Notes: generated by a model from the letters alone, not told the origin. DNA of 64,000 bases from Priestia aryabhattai B8W22 (GCF_000956595.1 NZ_JYOO01000024.1:20574-84573), one strand, 5' to 3'. Numbered from the stretch's first letter, positions 26,360 through 35,486 are shown. Numbers and translations are program-made.

Positions 26360-26500
26360 TCTTTTCATCTCCCTAACTAAAAACACCTAAATGCGTACTA
26401 ATTTTTTTAAAAATTATAGCAGAGATTATGCGAAAAGTCTTATAGTTTTTCAAAGGGAATTTGAACTTTCTAATTTTTAAAATAATTAAGGGAAAAACTG

Positions 26501-26529
26501 GTGATAAAAGCGCTTTCTTCTTTTATAAT
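26501..26529 (+). promoter_or_regulatory. cstA promoter with cre between -35 and -10
   Basis: -10 TATAAT (26524-26529), with -35 GTGATA (26501-26506) at 17 bp. TAAAAGCGCTTTCT (26505-26518) matches the cre consensus at all but one fixed position and fills the spacer, a position where CcpA binding would block transcription. ACACAA/TTGTGT (26548-26553, 26564-26569) forms a small hairpin in the leader. Confidence 0.68.
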
Positions 26530-26612
26530 GAAAGTTGTAAGGGGAACACACAATTACATAACGTTGTGTAGTAGTACAAACATCAGACAACTAAGGGATA
26601 GGGGGATTTTTA

Positions 26613-28421
26613 ATGAATGCGGTTACGATTGTTATTGGATCTATCTGTATTTTAATGATTGCGTATCGGCTTTATGGAACATTCATGGCTGTTAAGGTCT
26701 TGAAGCTAAACGATGCGCAACAAACGCCGGCACATGAGCTTGAAGATGGAAAAGATTATGTGCCAACCAACCGATGGGTAACATTTGGTCATCACTTTGC
26801 AGCTATTGCAGCTGCGGGTCCGCTTGTTGGACCTATTTTAGCGGCTCAGTTTGGCTATTTACCCGGACTGCTCTGGCTTTTAATCGGAGCTGTAATCGGA
26901 GGAGCCGTTCACGATGCAGTTGTGTTATTTGCATCTATGCGCCAAAAAGGCCAGTCGCTTTCAGAAGTGGCTAAAAAAGAGCTAGGACCCGTCGCTGGTT
27001 TTTGTACAGGTTTAGCTATGCTTTTTATCATTACCATCACAATGGCCGGTTTATCTATGGTCGTGTTACACGCACTTGAGAAAAATCCTTGGGGTACATT
27101 CGCTGTTGGAATTACGATTCCGATCGCAATGGGGGTAGGTATTTACCACAAAAAAACAGGTAATTTAAAAGCGGCTTCTACCGTCGGCTTCATTTTAATT
27201 TTAATTGCCGTATTTAGCGGTCCTTATATTCAAGGAACAGCTTTAGGAGATTTTTTAACGCTAGATATTAAAACACTTTCAATTATTCTTCCCGTTTATG
27301 CATTTTTCGCAGCGGCCTTGCCCGTTTGGCTGCTTTTAGCACCTCGAGATTACTTAAGCAGCTTTATGAAAATTGGTGTCTTTATCGCGCTGATTGTAGG
27401 CGTGTTTTTCGTAAATCCAGCAATTCCATTTCCTGCAGTTACTGAATTTATTCACGGAGGCGGCCCTATTTTAGCAGGACCTGTGTGGCCGTTCATTTCC
27501 ATTACGATCGCCTGCGGTGCTATTTCTGGCTTCCATGCATTTGTTGGTTCAGGAACAACCCCTAAGATGCTTGATCGTTGGAGTGACATTAAAGTTGTAG
27601 GCTTCGGCGCGATGTTAGTCGAATGCTTAGTAGGAATTATGGCATTAATTGCAGCAACAGCTTTACATCCTGGAGACTATTTTGCAATTAACTCTACACC
27701 TGAAGTGTTCAAAACGCTTGGCATGAATGTAACAGCTCTTCCTCAGCTTAGCCAAGAGATTGGTCTAAACTTAGAAGGCCGCACAGGCGGCGCTGTTACA
27801 CTGGCTGTAGGAATGACGTATATCTTCACGGAAATTCCTTGGTTCAGCCACCTGTCTTCTTATTTTTTCCAATTCGTCATTATGTTTGAAGCAGTGTTTA
27901 TTTTAACTGCTATCGACGCTGGCACACGCGTTTCCCGCTATTTAATTCAAGACTTTTTCGGTGAGTTTTATAAACCTTTAAAGCGAGTAGACTGGCTTCC
28001 GGGGTCAATTTTTGCAAGTGCCCTAGCCTGTTTTATGTGGGGGTACTTATTGTTCTCAGGAGATATTGGCTCCGTTTGGGCGCTGTTCGGCGTATCGAAT
28101 CAGTTAATGGCCTCTATTGGTTTAATTATTGGAGCAACCGTCATTCTTAGAATTGCAGATAAACGCTCCTATATGCTTACTTGCCTTATTCCACTAGCCT
28201 ACCTTTACGTAACGGTTAACTATGCGGGTTATTGGATGGTTAAGAATGTGTATTTAAACGAAGCTGCGGCAGGTTACAGCATATTAAATGCGACTCTTTC
28301 GATCATCATGCTTATACTTGGTCTCATTATTATGATAGCCGCGATTCAAAAATGGACACAGCTTTGGCGCACGCCTCAGGCTGAGCTGGCAGCAAAAGCA
28401 AATTTATCACAAAATATATAA
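26613..28421 (+). CDS. cstA: carbon starvation protein CstA, pyruvate/peptide transporter family
   Basis: 602 aa membrane protein with about 16-18 hydrophobic segments. The N-terminal block (VPTNRWVTFGHHFAAIAAAG then PLVGPILAAQFGYLPGLLW) and SGFHAFVGSGTTPKML are CstA signatures. The family contains peptide (CstA) and pyruvate (BtsT) importers of E. coli, used when preferred carbon runs out. A cre between -35 and -10 agrees with glucose repression. ATG 26613 has GATAGGGGG upstream. The length is shorter than the roughly 700 aa of E. coli CstA and fits the Firmicutes form. The substrate is not resolved. Confidence 0.92.
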   Translation: MNAVTIVIGSICILMIAYRLYGTFMAVKVLKLNDAQQTPAHELEDGKDYVPTNRWVTFGHHFAAIAAAGPLVGPILAAQFGYLPGLLWLLIGAVIGGAVHDAVVLFASMRQKGQSLSEVAKKELGPVAGFCTGLAMLFIITITMAGLSMVVLHALEKNPWGTFAVGITIPIAMGVGIYHKKTGNLKAASTVGFILILIAVFSGPYIQGTALGDFLTLDIKTLSIILPVYAFFAAALPVWLLLAPRDYLSSFMKIGVFIALIVGVFFVNPAIPFPAVTEFIHGGGPILAGPVWPFISITIACGAISGFHAFVGSGTTPKMLDRWSDIKVVGFGAMLVECLVGIMALIAATALHPGDYFAINSTPEVFKTLGMNVTALPQLSQEIGLNLEGRTGGAVTLAVGMTYIFTEIPWFSHLSSYFFQFVIMFEAVFILTAIDAGTRVSRYLIQDFFGEFYKPLKRVDWLPGSIFASALACFMWGYLLFSGDIGSVWALFGVSNQLMASIGLIIGATVILRIADKRSYMLTCLIPLAYLYVTVNYAGYWMVKNVYLNEAAAGYSILNATLSIIMLILGLIIMIAAIQKWTQLWRTPQAELAAKANLSQNI

Positions 28422-28426
28422 AACGA

Positions 28427-28457
28427 ACACGCTTGCTTATATAAGCAAGCGTGTTTT
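28427..28457 (+). terminator. terminator of cstA
   Basis: Perfect 14-bp stem ACACGCTTGCTTAT/ATAAGCAAGCGTGT (28427-28440, 28441-28454) followed by T. Confidence 0.88.
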
Positions 28458-28603
28458 TAATGTAGTAATAGCCGTTCAAAATAATTACACACCAGGCATT
28501 TTTATCATTAAACTAAATATACTATACAGAAAATTTTAAAAATAGTTCGTACATTCCACATGCGTATCCCCCACTGATTACATCTCAGAATACACAGGTT
28601 AAA

Positions 28604-28618
28604 TTATAATAATTATAA
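28604..28618. promoter_or_regulatory. PerR box upstream of katA
   Basis: TTATAATAATTATAA is an exact 7-1-7 inverted repeat, identical to the Bacillus Per box consensus TTATAATNATTATAA. It lies 78 bp before the katA start and just upstream of a possible -35 TTGATT (28626-28631) and -10 TATCAT (28648-28653). PerR should repress until peroxide oxidises it. Confidence 0.88.
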
Positions 28619-28695
28619 ATTAGTATTGATTTTTTATTTAAAAATGTTATCATTATTTCTAACATAACAAAATTCAAATAAGAGGTGGTTCTAAG

Positions 28696-30156
28696 ATGAC
28701 AACAAACAAGAATAACCTAACGACTAGTTGGGGAGCTCCGGTTGGAGATAATCAAAATTCAATGACCGCTGGTTCACGCGGTCCTACTTTAATTCAAGAT
28801 GTTCACCTTTTAGAGAAATTAGCCCATTTTAACCGAGAGCGTGTTCCTGAACGTGTCGTGCACGCAAAAGGCGCCGGCGCCCATGGTTATTTTGAAGTGA
28901 CAAACGATGTTTCAACCTATACAAAAGCAGCTTTCCTTTCTGAAGTAGGAAAACGAACACCTCTATTTGTTCGCTTTTCAACAGTAGCTGGTGAAAACGG
29001 CTCAGCAGATACCGTTCGCGACCCTCGCGGATTTGCTGTTAAATTTTATACAGAAGAAGGAAACTACGACTTAGTCGGAAATAATACACCTGTATTTTTC
29101 ATCCGAGATGCGATTAAATTTCCCGATTTTATTCATACACAAAAACGCGATCCACGCACGCATTTAAAAAATCCGACGGCCGTGTGGGATTTCTGGTCCC
29201 TCTCTCCTGAATCTTTGCATCAAGTTTCTATTTTGATGTCTGACCGAGGTATCCCGGCAACGTTACGCCATATGCATGGATTCGGCAGCCATACATTTAA
29301 GTGGGTTAACGCCGAAGGAGATGGCGTTTGGGTGAAGTATCACTTTAAAACAGAGCAAGGCGTGAAAAATCTGGCTCCAGACGTAGCCGCCAAGATAGCT
29401 GGTGAAAATCCAGATTATCATACCGAAGATTTATTTAATGCCATTGAAAAAGGCGATTTGCCTTCATGGAAGCTGTACGTTCAAATTATGCCGTTAGAAG
29501 ATGCTGATACGTATCGCTTCGACCCGTTCGATGTAACAAAGGTATGGTCACAAAAAGACTATCCACTAATTGAAGTAGGTCGCATGGTATTAGATCGCAA
29601 TCCGGAAAATTATTTTGCAGAAGTGGAGCAAGCTACATTCTCACCTGGAACGCTTGTGCCGGGAATTGACGTATCACCTGACAAAATGCTGCAAGGTCGA
29701 CTATTCGCATACAGCGACGCCCATCGCTACCGCGTCGGCGCTAATCATCAAGCGCTACCGATCAATCGTCCCCGCAGCGAAATAAATAACTATCAACGTG
29801 ACGGTCAAATGCGCTTTGACGATAACGGCGGCCGTTCTGTTTACTATGAGCCAAACAGCTTTAGCGGCCCGACAGAATCTCATGAAAACAAACAAGCGGC
29901 ATACCCTGTTTCAGGCGTTGCTGATAGTGTTGCATATGATCACAACGATCATTACACACAAGCAGGTGATTTATACCGCCTTCTAAGCGAAGACGAGCGT
30001 ACACGCTTAGTTACAAACATCGTTGAAGCTATGAAGCCTGTAGAAAAAGAAGAGATTAAACTGCGCCAAATTCAACACTTCTACAAAGCGGATCCAGAGT
30101 ATGGAAAACGCATTGCAGATGGTTTAGGATTGTCTGTTCCACAGCAAGTAAAATAA
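28696..30156 (+). CDS. katA: catalase, small-subunit haem type
   Basis: 486 aa monofunctional catalase that dismutates H2O2 in the cytoplasm. The catalytic His is H56 in [13 protein letters not shown], the conserved Asn lies in [18 protein letters not shown], and the haem-ligand Tyr is in [17 protein letters not shown]. The length places it among the clade-3 small-subunit enzymes such as B. subtilis KatA. The ribosome site is AGAGGTGG. A perfect PerR box upstream predicts peroxide induction. It is monocistronic. Confidence 0.96.
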   Translation: MTTNKNNLTTSWGAPVGDNQNSMTAGSRGPTLIQDVHLLEKLAHFNRERVPERVVHAKGAGAHGYFEVTNDVSTYTKAAFLSEVGKRTPLFVRFSTVAGENGSADTVRDPRGFAVKFYTEEGNYDLVGNNTPVFFIRDAIKFPDFIHTQKRDPRTHLKNPTAVWDFWSLSPESLHQVSILMSDRGIPATLRHMHGFGSHTFKWVNAEGDGVWVKYHFKTEQGVKNLAPDVAAKIAGENPDYHTEDLFNAIEKGDLPSWKLYVQIMPLEDADTYRFDPFDVTKVWSQKDYPLIEVGRMVLDRNPENYFAEVEQATFSPGTLVPGIDVSPDKMLQGRLFAYSDAHRYRVGANHQALPINRPRSEINNYQRDGQMRFDDNGGRSVYYEPNSFSGPTESHENKQAAYPVSGVADSVAYDHNDHYTQAGDLYRLLSEDERTRLVTNIVEAMKPVEKEEIKLRQIQHFYKADPEYGKRIADGLGLSVPQQVK

Positions 30157-30243
30157 ATTTATCAGTTTTCTAAATGAAAAAATAAAGAGATTTTTCTCAT
30201 TATAGATTCTCGTTTATTCTCAATTAGTTTAATATTTTATCAT

Positions 30244-30278
30244 TAAATAAGTATCCGTATTTTATGGATACTTATTTA
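30244..30278 (+). terminator. probable katA terminator
   Basis: Perfect 13-bp inverted repeat TAAATAAGTATCC/GGATACTTATTTA (30244-30256, 30266-30278). It is AT-rich and has only a weak T tract, so termination is likely but not certain. Confidence 0.6.
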
Positions 30279-30309
30279 AATTCCTGTAAAAAGAGGAAGG
30301 GATGAAGAA

Positions 30310-30432
30310 ATGATTGGACAAGAAATAAGATGTAATCAGTGTCATAGAGAAATAAAAGTACTAAAGCACAGTACGCTTTGCGGTTGCGGAATAAAATTAA
30401 GAACGTTAAAAAAAGAGAAGCAACCAGCATAA
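30310..30432 (+). CDS. 40-residue zinc-ribbon-like small protein, function unknown
   Basis: The gene is preceded by AGGAAGG and followed at once by a terminator, both signs of a real gene. The product has 40 residues: IRCNQCHREIKV near the N-terminus and LCGCG in the middle give the CxxC...CxC pattern of a small metal-binding ribbon. The tail is basic (LRTLKKEKQPA). I do not recognise a family. Its own terminator, and a hairpin separating it from katA, point to a separate transcript. Confidence 0.6.
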   Translation: MIGQEIRCNQCHREIKVLKHSTLCGCGIKLRTLKKEKQPA

Positions 30433-30451
30433 TGAGGTTGCTTCTTTTTTT
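30416..30451 (+). terminator. terminator of the small zinc-ribbon gene
   Basis: AGAAGCAACC (30416-30425) pairs with GGTTGCTTCT (30436-30445), followed by seven or more T. The stem overlaps the stop codon at 30430-30432. Confidence 0.85.
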
Positions 30452-30480
30452 ACTAGATATGCTGTTTATATTCACTCACA

Positions 30481-30660
30481 TTAAAGAGTAATTGTTATTT
30501 TAAATAAATCTCCGTCAATTTCAATATTCAGTTCTCCTCTGTGCAAATCAATAATTGATTTAGCAATAGCTAAGGAGCCATCGGTTTGTCTTGAAGTGTC
30601 ACCTCTTTTAAATCGTTCAAACAGCTTATTGTTTACAACTAAAACCACATATTCGTCCAT
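30481..30660 (-). pseudogene. remnant of a histidine-kinase ATP-binding domain
   Basis: A 59-residue frame from ATG 30660, with AAAGGAG about 12 bases upstream. Its body reads LFERFKRGDTSRQTDGS, then LAIAKSIIDLHRGELNIEI. This is the end of a sensor-kinase catalytic domain, in which the G2 box normally reads GSGLGLAIAKSI; here GLG is missing. The N-box, G1 box, dimerisation and sensor domains are absent. The simplest view is a decayed kinase gene with internal deletions. The good ribosome site and intact frame leave open a small expressed protein. Confidence 0.65.
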
Positions 30661-30910
30661 TGCTTTCTCAGTCTCCTTTCAAAAGTATGTCATGGGTCAT
30701 TTCGTCTATGGGTTTTATTGTAAACTGCATTTTTTAAGAAAAAAGCAGAGAAAATTTTAAGATTTTCTTAAGCGACATATATTGAAAAAGGTTTAAGGAA
30801 TAGGGATAACAGGAACGTTAAAAGAAAAAATATAATCAATTCCTCATTTGATTCTAAAGAACTATCCGTGAGCGATTATATCTTTTTATTTAAAAGGAGG
30901 ATGATTTAAC

Positions 30911-32362
30911 TTGGAACGGAATCATACAATTATGCAATTTTTCGAATGGCATGTGCCAGCTGATGGTGAGCATTGGAAACGCCTCAAAGAGCTCGCTCCT
31001 CAACTAAAAGAACAAGGAATTGATTCCGTGTGGATTCCCCCGGTTACAAAAGGTGTTTCATCAGAGGATAATGGCTACGGCGTTTACGACTTATACGATC
31101 TTGGCGAATTTGATCAAAAAGGAACCGTTCGTACAAAGTATGGAACCAAACAAGAGCTGCATGAAGCGATTGATGCCTGTCATAATCATGGAATTAATGT
31201 CTATGTGGATGTTGTAATGAACCATAAAGCCGCAGCAGATGAAAAAGAAACGTTCCACGTCATTGAAGTGGACCCCATGAACCGAACAGAAGAAATTTCT
31301 GAACCTTTTGAAATTGAAGGATGGACAAAGTTTACATTTGAAGGGCGCGGCGATCAATATTCTTCTTTCAAATGGAACTTTAATCATTTTAACGGCACTG
31401 ATTACGATGATAAAAATGGAAAAGAAGGCGTTTTTCGTATTGCCGGAGAAAACAAAAGCTGGAACGAAAATGTGGATCAAGAGTTTGGCAACTACGATTA
31501 TTTAATGTTTGCGAATATTGATTACGATCATCCTGAAGTTCGAGAAGAAATGATCAAATGGGGAAAATGGTTAGCAGACACTCTGCAGTGCGACGGTTAT
31601 CGATTAGACGCCATTAAACATATTAACCACGATTTTATTAAAGAGTTTGCCCACGAATTGTCCTCTTCTCAAGAAAAGCCCTTTTATTTTGTGGGAGAGT
31701 TTTGGAATCCAGAGTTAACAGCCTGTCAGGAATTCCTAGACGTGATTGATTATCAAATCGATTTGTTTGACGTATCGCTGCACTATAAACTGCATGAAGC
31801 CTCTCAGCAGGGAAGAGATTTTGATTTAACCACGATTTTTGATGATACATTGGTTAAGACTCATCCGTTGAATGTTGTCACATTTGTAGATAACCATGAC
31901 TCTCAGCCAAATGAATCTTTAGAATCTTGGGTAGAAGATTGGTTCAAACAAAGTGCTTACGCTCTAATTTTACTTCGTGAAGACGGCTATCCTTGTGTGT
32001 TTTACGGAGACTATTTTGGGATAGGCGGAGAGCACCCAATTGAGGGAAAAGAAAAAGATATTTCCGCTCTCTTGCATGTGCGGTATGACAAAGCATACGG
32101 CCAGCAAGACGATTATTTTGATCACCCGAATACCATTGGATGGGTAAGGCATGGTGTAGAGGAATTTGAGAAGTCTGGATGCGCTGTGGTGATGTCAAAC
32201 GGCGAAGATGGCGAAAAGAGAATGTTCGTCGGCGAACACCGAAGTGGACAAACGTGGATCGACTTCACAAATAACCGAGAAGACCAAGTTGTGATTGAAG
32301 AAGACGGCTACGGACACTTTCCTGTAAATGGCGGCTCTGTATCCGTTTGGGCTGAAGCATAA
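30911..32362 (+). CDS. cytoplasmic alpha-amylase, GH13
   Basis: 483 aa with no signal peptide: the protein opens directly into the barrel (HTIMQFFEWHVPADGEHWKRL). GH13 regions in order are DVVMNH, GYRLDAIKH (nucleophile Asp), FVGEFWN (acid/base Glu) and FVDNHDSQP (third Asp). This matches the intracellular GH13_5 enzymes such as E. coli AmyA, which hydrolyse maltodextrins or glycogen-derived chains inside the cell. The start is TTG 30911 with AAGGAGG nine to ten bases upstream. A TATAAT at 30831-30836 is the likely -10. It is monocistronic. Confidence 0.92.
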   Translation: MERNHTIMQFFEWHVPADGEHWKRLKELAPQLKEQGIDSVWIPPVTKGVSSEDNGYGVYDLYDLGEFDQKGTVRTKYGTKQELHEAIDACHNHGINVYVDVVMNHKAAADEKETFHVIEVDPMNRTEEISEPFEIEGWTKFTFEGRGDQYSSFKWNFNHFNGTDYDDKNGKEGVFRIAGENKSWNENVDQEFGNYDYLMFANIDYDHPEVREEMIKWGKWLADTLQCDGYRLDAIKHINHDFIKEFAHELSSSQEKPFYFVGEFWNPELTACQEFLDVIDYQIDLFDVSLHYKLHEASQQGRDFDLTTIFDDTLVKTHPLNVVTFVDNHDSQPNESLESWVEDWFKQSAYALILLREDGYPCVFYGDYFGIGGEHPIEGKEKDISALLHVRYDKAYGQQDDYFDHPNTIGWVRHGVEEFEKSGCAVVMSNGEDGEKRMFVGEHRSGQTWIDFTNNREDQVVIEEDGYGHFPVNGGSVSVWAEA

Positions 32363-32391
32363 AAAAACAGTGGCCTGCGCCACTGTTTTTT
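32362..32391. terminator. bidirectional terminator, amylase and DASS transporter genes
   Basis: CAGTGGC/GCCACTG (32368-32374, 32379-32385) with loop CTGC, flanked by A and T runs on either side, so it serves both convergent genes. Confidence 0.9.
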
Positions 32392-33823
32392 ACCATAGAC
32401 CTATCAGTTTCCACCACAAGCCGCCAATTCCAATCCAAATGATAATATGAATAATTGAAATTAAAAAGCCGAGCGACCACCATTTTTGCTGCGTTACATA
32501 TCCACTACCGAAGAACACCGGTGCCGGTCCACTGCCGTAGTGAGTTAAACAGCCAAATAAATTGCTGAAGAACGCTAAAATTAATGCTGACAGTAACGGA
32601 GGCGCACCAGCGGCCACGATGACAGATAAAAATGCTGCGTACATAGCGCTGACGTGAGCCGTATTACTGGCAAAAAAGTAGTGAGAATAAAAATACGCAA
32701 TAGCTAGTACAATTAACGCCGTCATCCAAGACATATGACTAACAGTGCCTTTCATCAGATCACTGAACCAAGGAATCATGCCTAGATCATTTAAGAAAGT
32801 TGCCATCATAACCAAAACAGCAAACCAGACTAATGTATCCCATGCTCCCTGTTCTTTTTTGATGTCCGACCAGCTTAATACTTGTGTTAAAAGCAGCGTA
32901 CATAGACCAATAAAAGCAGTTGTTGTTGCATTAATATTTAAATTAGCTCCAAAAATCCAAAGCACAAGAAGAAGTAAAAATACGCCAATCATGTACCATT
33001 CTTCCTTCTTTAGTGGCCCCATTTCATTTAATTTTTTCACTGCAATTTCAGATGCTTCCGGTGTTTCTTTTAATTCTGGGGGATACAGCTTATAAATAAC
33101 AAGCGGAATCACAATTAAACTAATAATTCCAGGTACAATTGCAGCCGCTGCCCAGCCAACCCATGAAATAGTCTTGCCTGTAATTTGTTCCGTCATTTTA
33201 ACAGCAAGAGGATTGGCCGCCATTGCGGTTACGAACATAGCGGATGTAATCATATCTCCTTGAAACGATACTTTTGTTAAGAAAGCACCGACTCTGCGCT
33301 CCGTACCGTCTCCAGTTCTCGATCCGTATGTTTCAGATAAAGAACGAATGATTGGAAGAATAATTCCTCCAGCTCGTGCTGTATTAGACGGCATTGCAGG
33401 TGATAAAAGTAAATCACTTACGATAAGAGAATACGATAGTCCCAACGTCTTTTTACCGAACAAACGAACAAAGATATAGGCAACCCTTGTTCCTAGACCA
33501 GTCTTAATAAAGCCTCTAGAAATAAAGAATGCAATAACAATTAACCAAATCGTCGTATTTTGAAAACCGCTGAGCGATTGTTCAAGTGTTAATGTATTAG
33601 TTAATACAATAATGGTTAAAGATAAAATAGCTACACTGCCTAATGGCAATGGTTTAATGATAAGCCCTACGATAGTAGCCACAAAAATAGCGAATAAGTG
33701 CCAAGCCTTTACATCAAGTCCGGACGGAGGTGTAATAAACCATAAAATAAGTCCGATTGCCAGACAAATTAATAAAGGAATAAATTTCACTTCGCCGGCA
33801 GGCTTTTTTGTTATTTCAGCCAT
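32390..33823 (-). CDS. DASS-family anion transporter (dicarboxylate/2-oxoglutarate type)
   Basis: 477 aa with about 12-14 membrane helices. Family features: the SPAMPSNTARAGGIILPI substrate/sodium motif and a second such site near YFFASNTAHVSAMYAAF. It is of the SodiT/YflS branch that carries malate, succinate, fumarate or 2-oxoglutarate with sodium or in exchange. The ribosome site is AAAGGAG. About 125 bp upstream lies one copy of the 19-base motif found as an inverted pair before cydA, which suggests shared redox control. Monocistronic; the substrate is inferred. Confidence 0.87.
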   Translation of the reverse strand: MAEITKKPAGEVKFIPLLICLAIGLILWFITPPSGLDVKAWHLFAIFVATIVGLIIKPLPLGSVAILSLTIIVLTNTLTLEQSLSGFQNTTIWLIVIAFFISRGFIKTGLGTRVAYIFVRLFGKKTLGLSYSLIVSDLLLSPAMPSNTARAGGIILPIIRSLSETYGSRTGDGTERRVGAFLTKVSFQGDMITSAMFVTAMAANPLAVKMTEQITGKTISWVGWAAAAIVPGIISLIVIPLVIYKLYPPELKETPEASEIAVKKLNEMGPLKKEEWYMIGVFLLLLVLWIFGANLNINATTTAFIGLCTLLLTQVLSWSDIKKEQGAWDTLVWFAVLVMMATFLNDLGMIPWFSDLMKGTVSHMSWMTALIVLAIAYFYSHYFFASNTAHVSAMYAAFLSVIVAAGAPPLLSALILAFFSNLFGCLTHYGSGPAPVFFGSGYVTQQKWWSLGFLISIIHIIIWIGIGGLWWKLIGLW

Positions 33824-33948
33824 AATCTTTCTCCTTTCATGTTTTTAAATAATAGTAGTAGTATGCTCTTTCCACTTCGTACCCAATCTTATCCCATTCA
33901 AAATAAAACAATTGTAAAAATACGTTTCTTAAGGATGATATTGTAAAA

Positions 33949-33967
33949 TTGTGAAGTGTTGAGCATA
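33949..33967 (+). promoter_or_regulatory. single copy of the cydA upstream motif
   Basis: TTGTGAAGTGTTGAGCATA is identical to the two cydA arms except in the three central bases. It lies 126 bp before the DASS transporter start. Followed by AATT as in the cyd copy. No clear inverted partner is present. Confidence 0.6.
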
Positions 33968-34070
33968 ATTCCTTTATTATTTTATCATACATATTGACAA
34001 TATTTATCTTTCACCTTCATTTTATTCCCTTCAAAATAGCTTGTAAGCGTTATTTCATCACAATAAATAA

Positions 34071-34093
34071 GCTGCATGAGTTCATCATGCAGC
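34071..34093 (-). terminator. terminator of the rRNA methyltransferase gene
   Basis: GCTGCATGA/TCATGCAGC (34071-34079, 34085-34093) with loop GTTCA, followed on the minus strand by TTATTTATT. Confidence 0.78.
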
Positions 34094-34100
34094 CTTGCAT

Positions 34101-35300
34101 TTAGCGATTTACTTTTTGAATAAACACGACTTTGAGATAATCACCTGACTTAAATTCTTTTATTGTTTTAAAATCAGCTGGAAGAGAGAACTGCTCCATC
34201 ATTTTGTAGCGTTCCCCTTTTTCATCAAAAGCTTTTTCAATAAACGAATGAAATTTTTTCATATCAAAATTACTTGCATTCGTAGATGCTACAATGACAC
34301 CATTTGGCTTTGTAAGAGCAATGGCTTCTTTTAATAAATCTTTGTAGTCTTTTGCCGCACTAAACGTATGCTTTTTCGATTTAGCAAAGCTCGGCGGATC
34401 TAGCACCACAAGATCAAACGTCATGTTCTTCTTAACCGCATATTTAAAATACTTAAAAACATCTTCTACAATAATGTCCTGTGCCTCATGATCAATTCCA
34501 TTTACACTAAATTGCTCAATTGTTTTTGCCAAGCTGCGATTGGCTAAGTCGACACTTGTTGTTTTCGCAGCTCCTCCAAGAGCGGCCGCCACTGAAAATG
34601 CGCCTGTATATGAGAACATATTTAAGACGGTCTTTCCCTTTGCATATTTATCTCGAATCGTTTTACGGACGTCTCGCTGATCTAAAAAGACCCCAACCAT
34701 CGCTCCGTCATTTAAATAAACAGCAAAACGAATACCATTTTCTTTTACAATTAAAGGGAATTCACCTTTATTTCCTGTGACAAAATCATCTTCTTCAATA
34801 TACTGCCCTTTTACGTTGAAACGTTTTTTCTGGTATAGCCCTTTAAAGTTAGGCGCAGACTTTAAAGCTTCAATAACGGATTCTTTAAATTGATAAATTC
34901 CTTCACTATACCAACTCGTGACGTAATATCCGTCATAATAATCAATGATTAAGCCGCCAATTCCGTCACCTTCACTATTAAATACACGAAAAGCAGTTGT
35001 ATCTTCAGACGCATAAAAATCGTGACGAGAGGCAATCGCTTGCTGAATTTTCCGTGCAAAAAACGCCGCGTCAATTTGTTCACTTTTCTTCTTCGTCAGA
35101 ATCCAGCCGTAGCCTTTGTTTTGCTTTCCATAATAGCCTTTGGCTAAAAATTGATTCTTCGGAGTGACTAAGTTAATAATAACGCCTTCTTCTTGCAGTT
35201 TATGACCATCAACAAGCGCATCTTTTTCAATGAGTGGATAACCTTTGTTCACTTTTTTAATAAAAGCTTCTTTGGCTATAACTTGTACTTCTTTTCTCAT
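34101..35300 (-). CDS. class I SAM-dependent rRNA (cytosine-5) methyltransferase, RlmI family
   Basis: 399 aa. The N-terminal PUA-like domain (about residues 1-80) is followed by a mixed linker domain and the Rossmann methyltransferase: VLNMFSYTGAFSVAAALGGA as SAM motif I and VVLDPPSFAKSKK as motif IV. It corresponds to B. subtilis YwbD and to E. coli RlmI, which methylates C1962 of 23S rRNA. No motif-VI catalytic Cys of the Sun family is expected, and RlmI-type enzymes share this layout. AGGGTG precedes the start. Monocistronic. Confidence 0.87.
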   Translation of the reverse strand: MRKEVQVIAKEAFIKKVNKGYPLIEKDALVDGHKLQEEGVIINLVTPKNQFLAKGYYGKQNKGYGWILTKKKSEQIDAAFFARKIQQAIASRHDFYASEDTTAFRVFNSEGDGIGGLIIDYYDGYYVTSWYSEGIYQFKESVIEALKSAPNFKGLYQKKRFNVKGQYIEEDDFVTGNKGEFPLIVKENGIRFAVYLNDGAMVGVFLDQRDVRKTIRDKYAKGKTVLNMFSYTGAFSVAAALGGAAKTTSVDLANRSLAKTIEQFSVNGIDHEAQDIIVEDVFKYFKYAVKKNMTFDLVVLDPPSFAKSKKHTFSAAKDYKDLLKEAIALTKPNGVIVASTNASNFDMKKFHSFIEKAFDEKGERYKMMEQFSLPADFKTIKEFKSGDYLKVVFIQKVNR

Positions 35301-35411
35301 GTATACACCCTATCTATTTAATTTAGTTCATTCTAGTTTTATCCATTTTATAAGAATAATCTACATTTATCTTAACATAGATAACCGTTGATGTTTCCAG
35401 TTACAAAATAG

Positions 35412-35447
35412 AAAAGCAGAGGGTGCTTTGAAGCATCCTCTGCTTGA
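35412..35447 (-). terminator. terminator of the first PepSY gene
   Basis: AGCAGAGG...TGCTT pairs with AAGCA...CCTCTGCT around a short loop; on the minus strand TTTTCTATTTT follows. Confidence 0.8.
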
Positions 35448-35486
35448 TATGAATGAAAAATGAAATGTATATTTTAAGATAAAAAG

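Noticed and set aside
26369..26500. Search for a T-box riboswitch before proB
   Set aside because: No antiterminator sequence or specifier-loop structure and no terminator hairpin is visible.
30788..30806. GTTTAA...GGGATA resembling a sigma-B promoter before the amylase gene
   Set aside because: The spacer is only six bases, against the 12-14 needed.
30801..30813. TAGGGATAACAGG, thirteen bases identical to the I-SceI homing site
   Set aside because: The remaining bases do not match and there is no intron, intein or endonuclease gene nearby; treated as chance.
31091..31480. 129-residue minus-strand open frame inside the amylase gene
   Set aside because: Antisense to catalytic regions of a full-length GH13 enzyme; no start signals.
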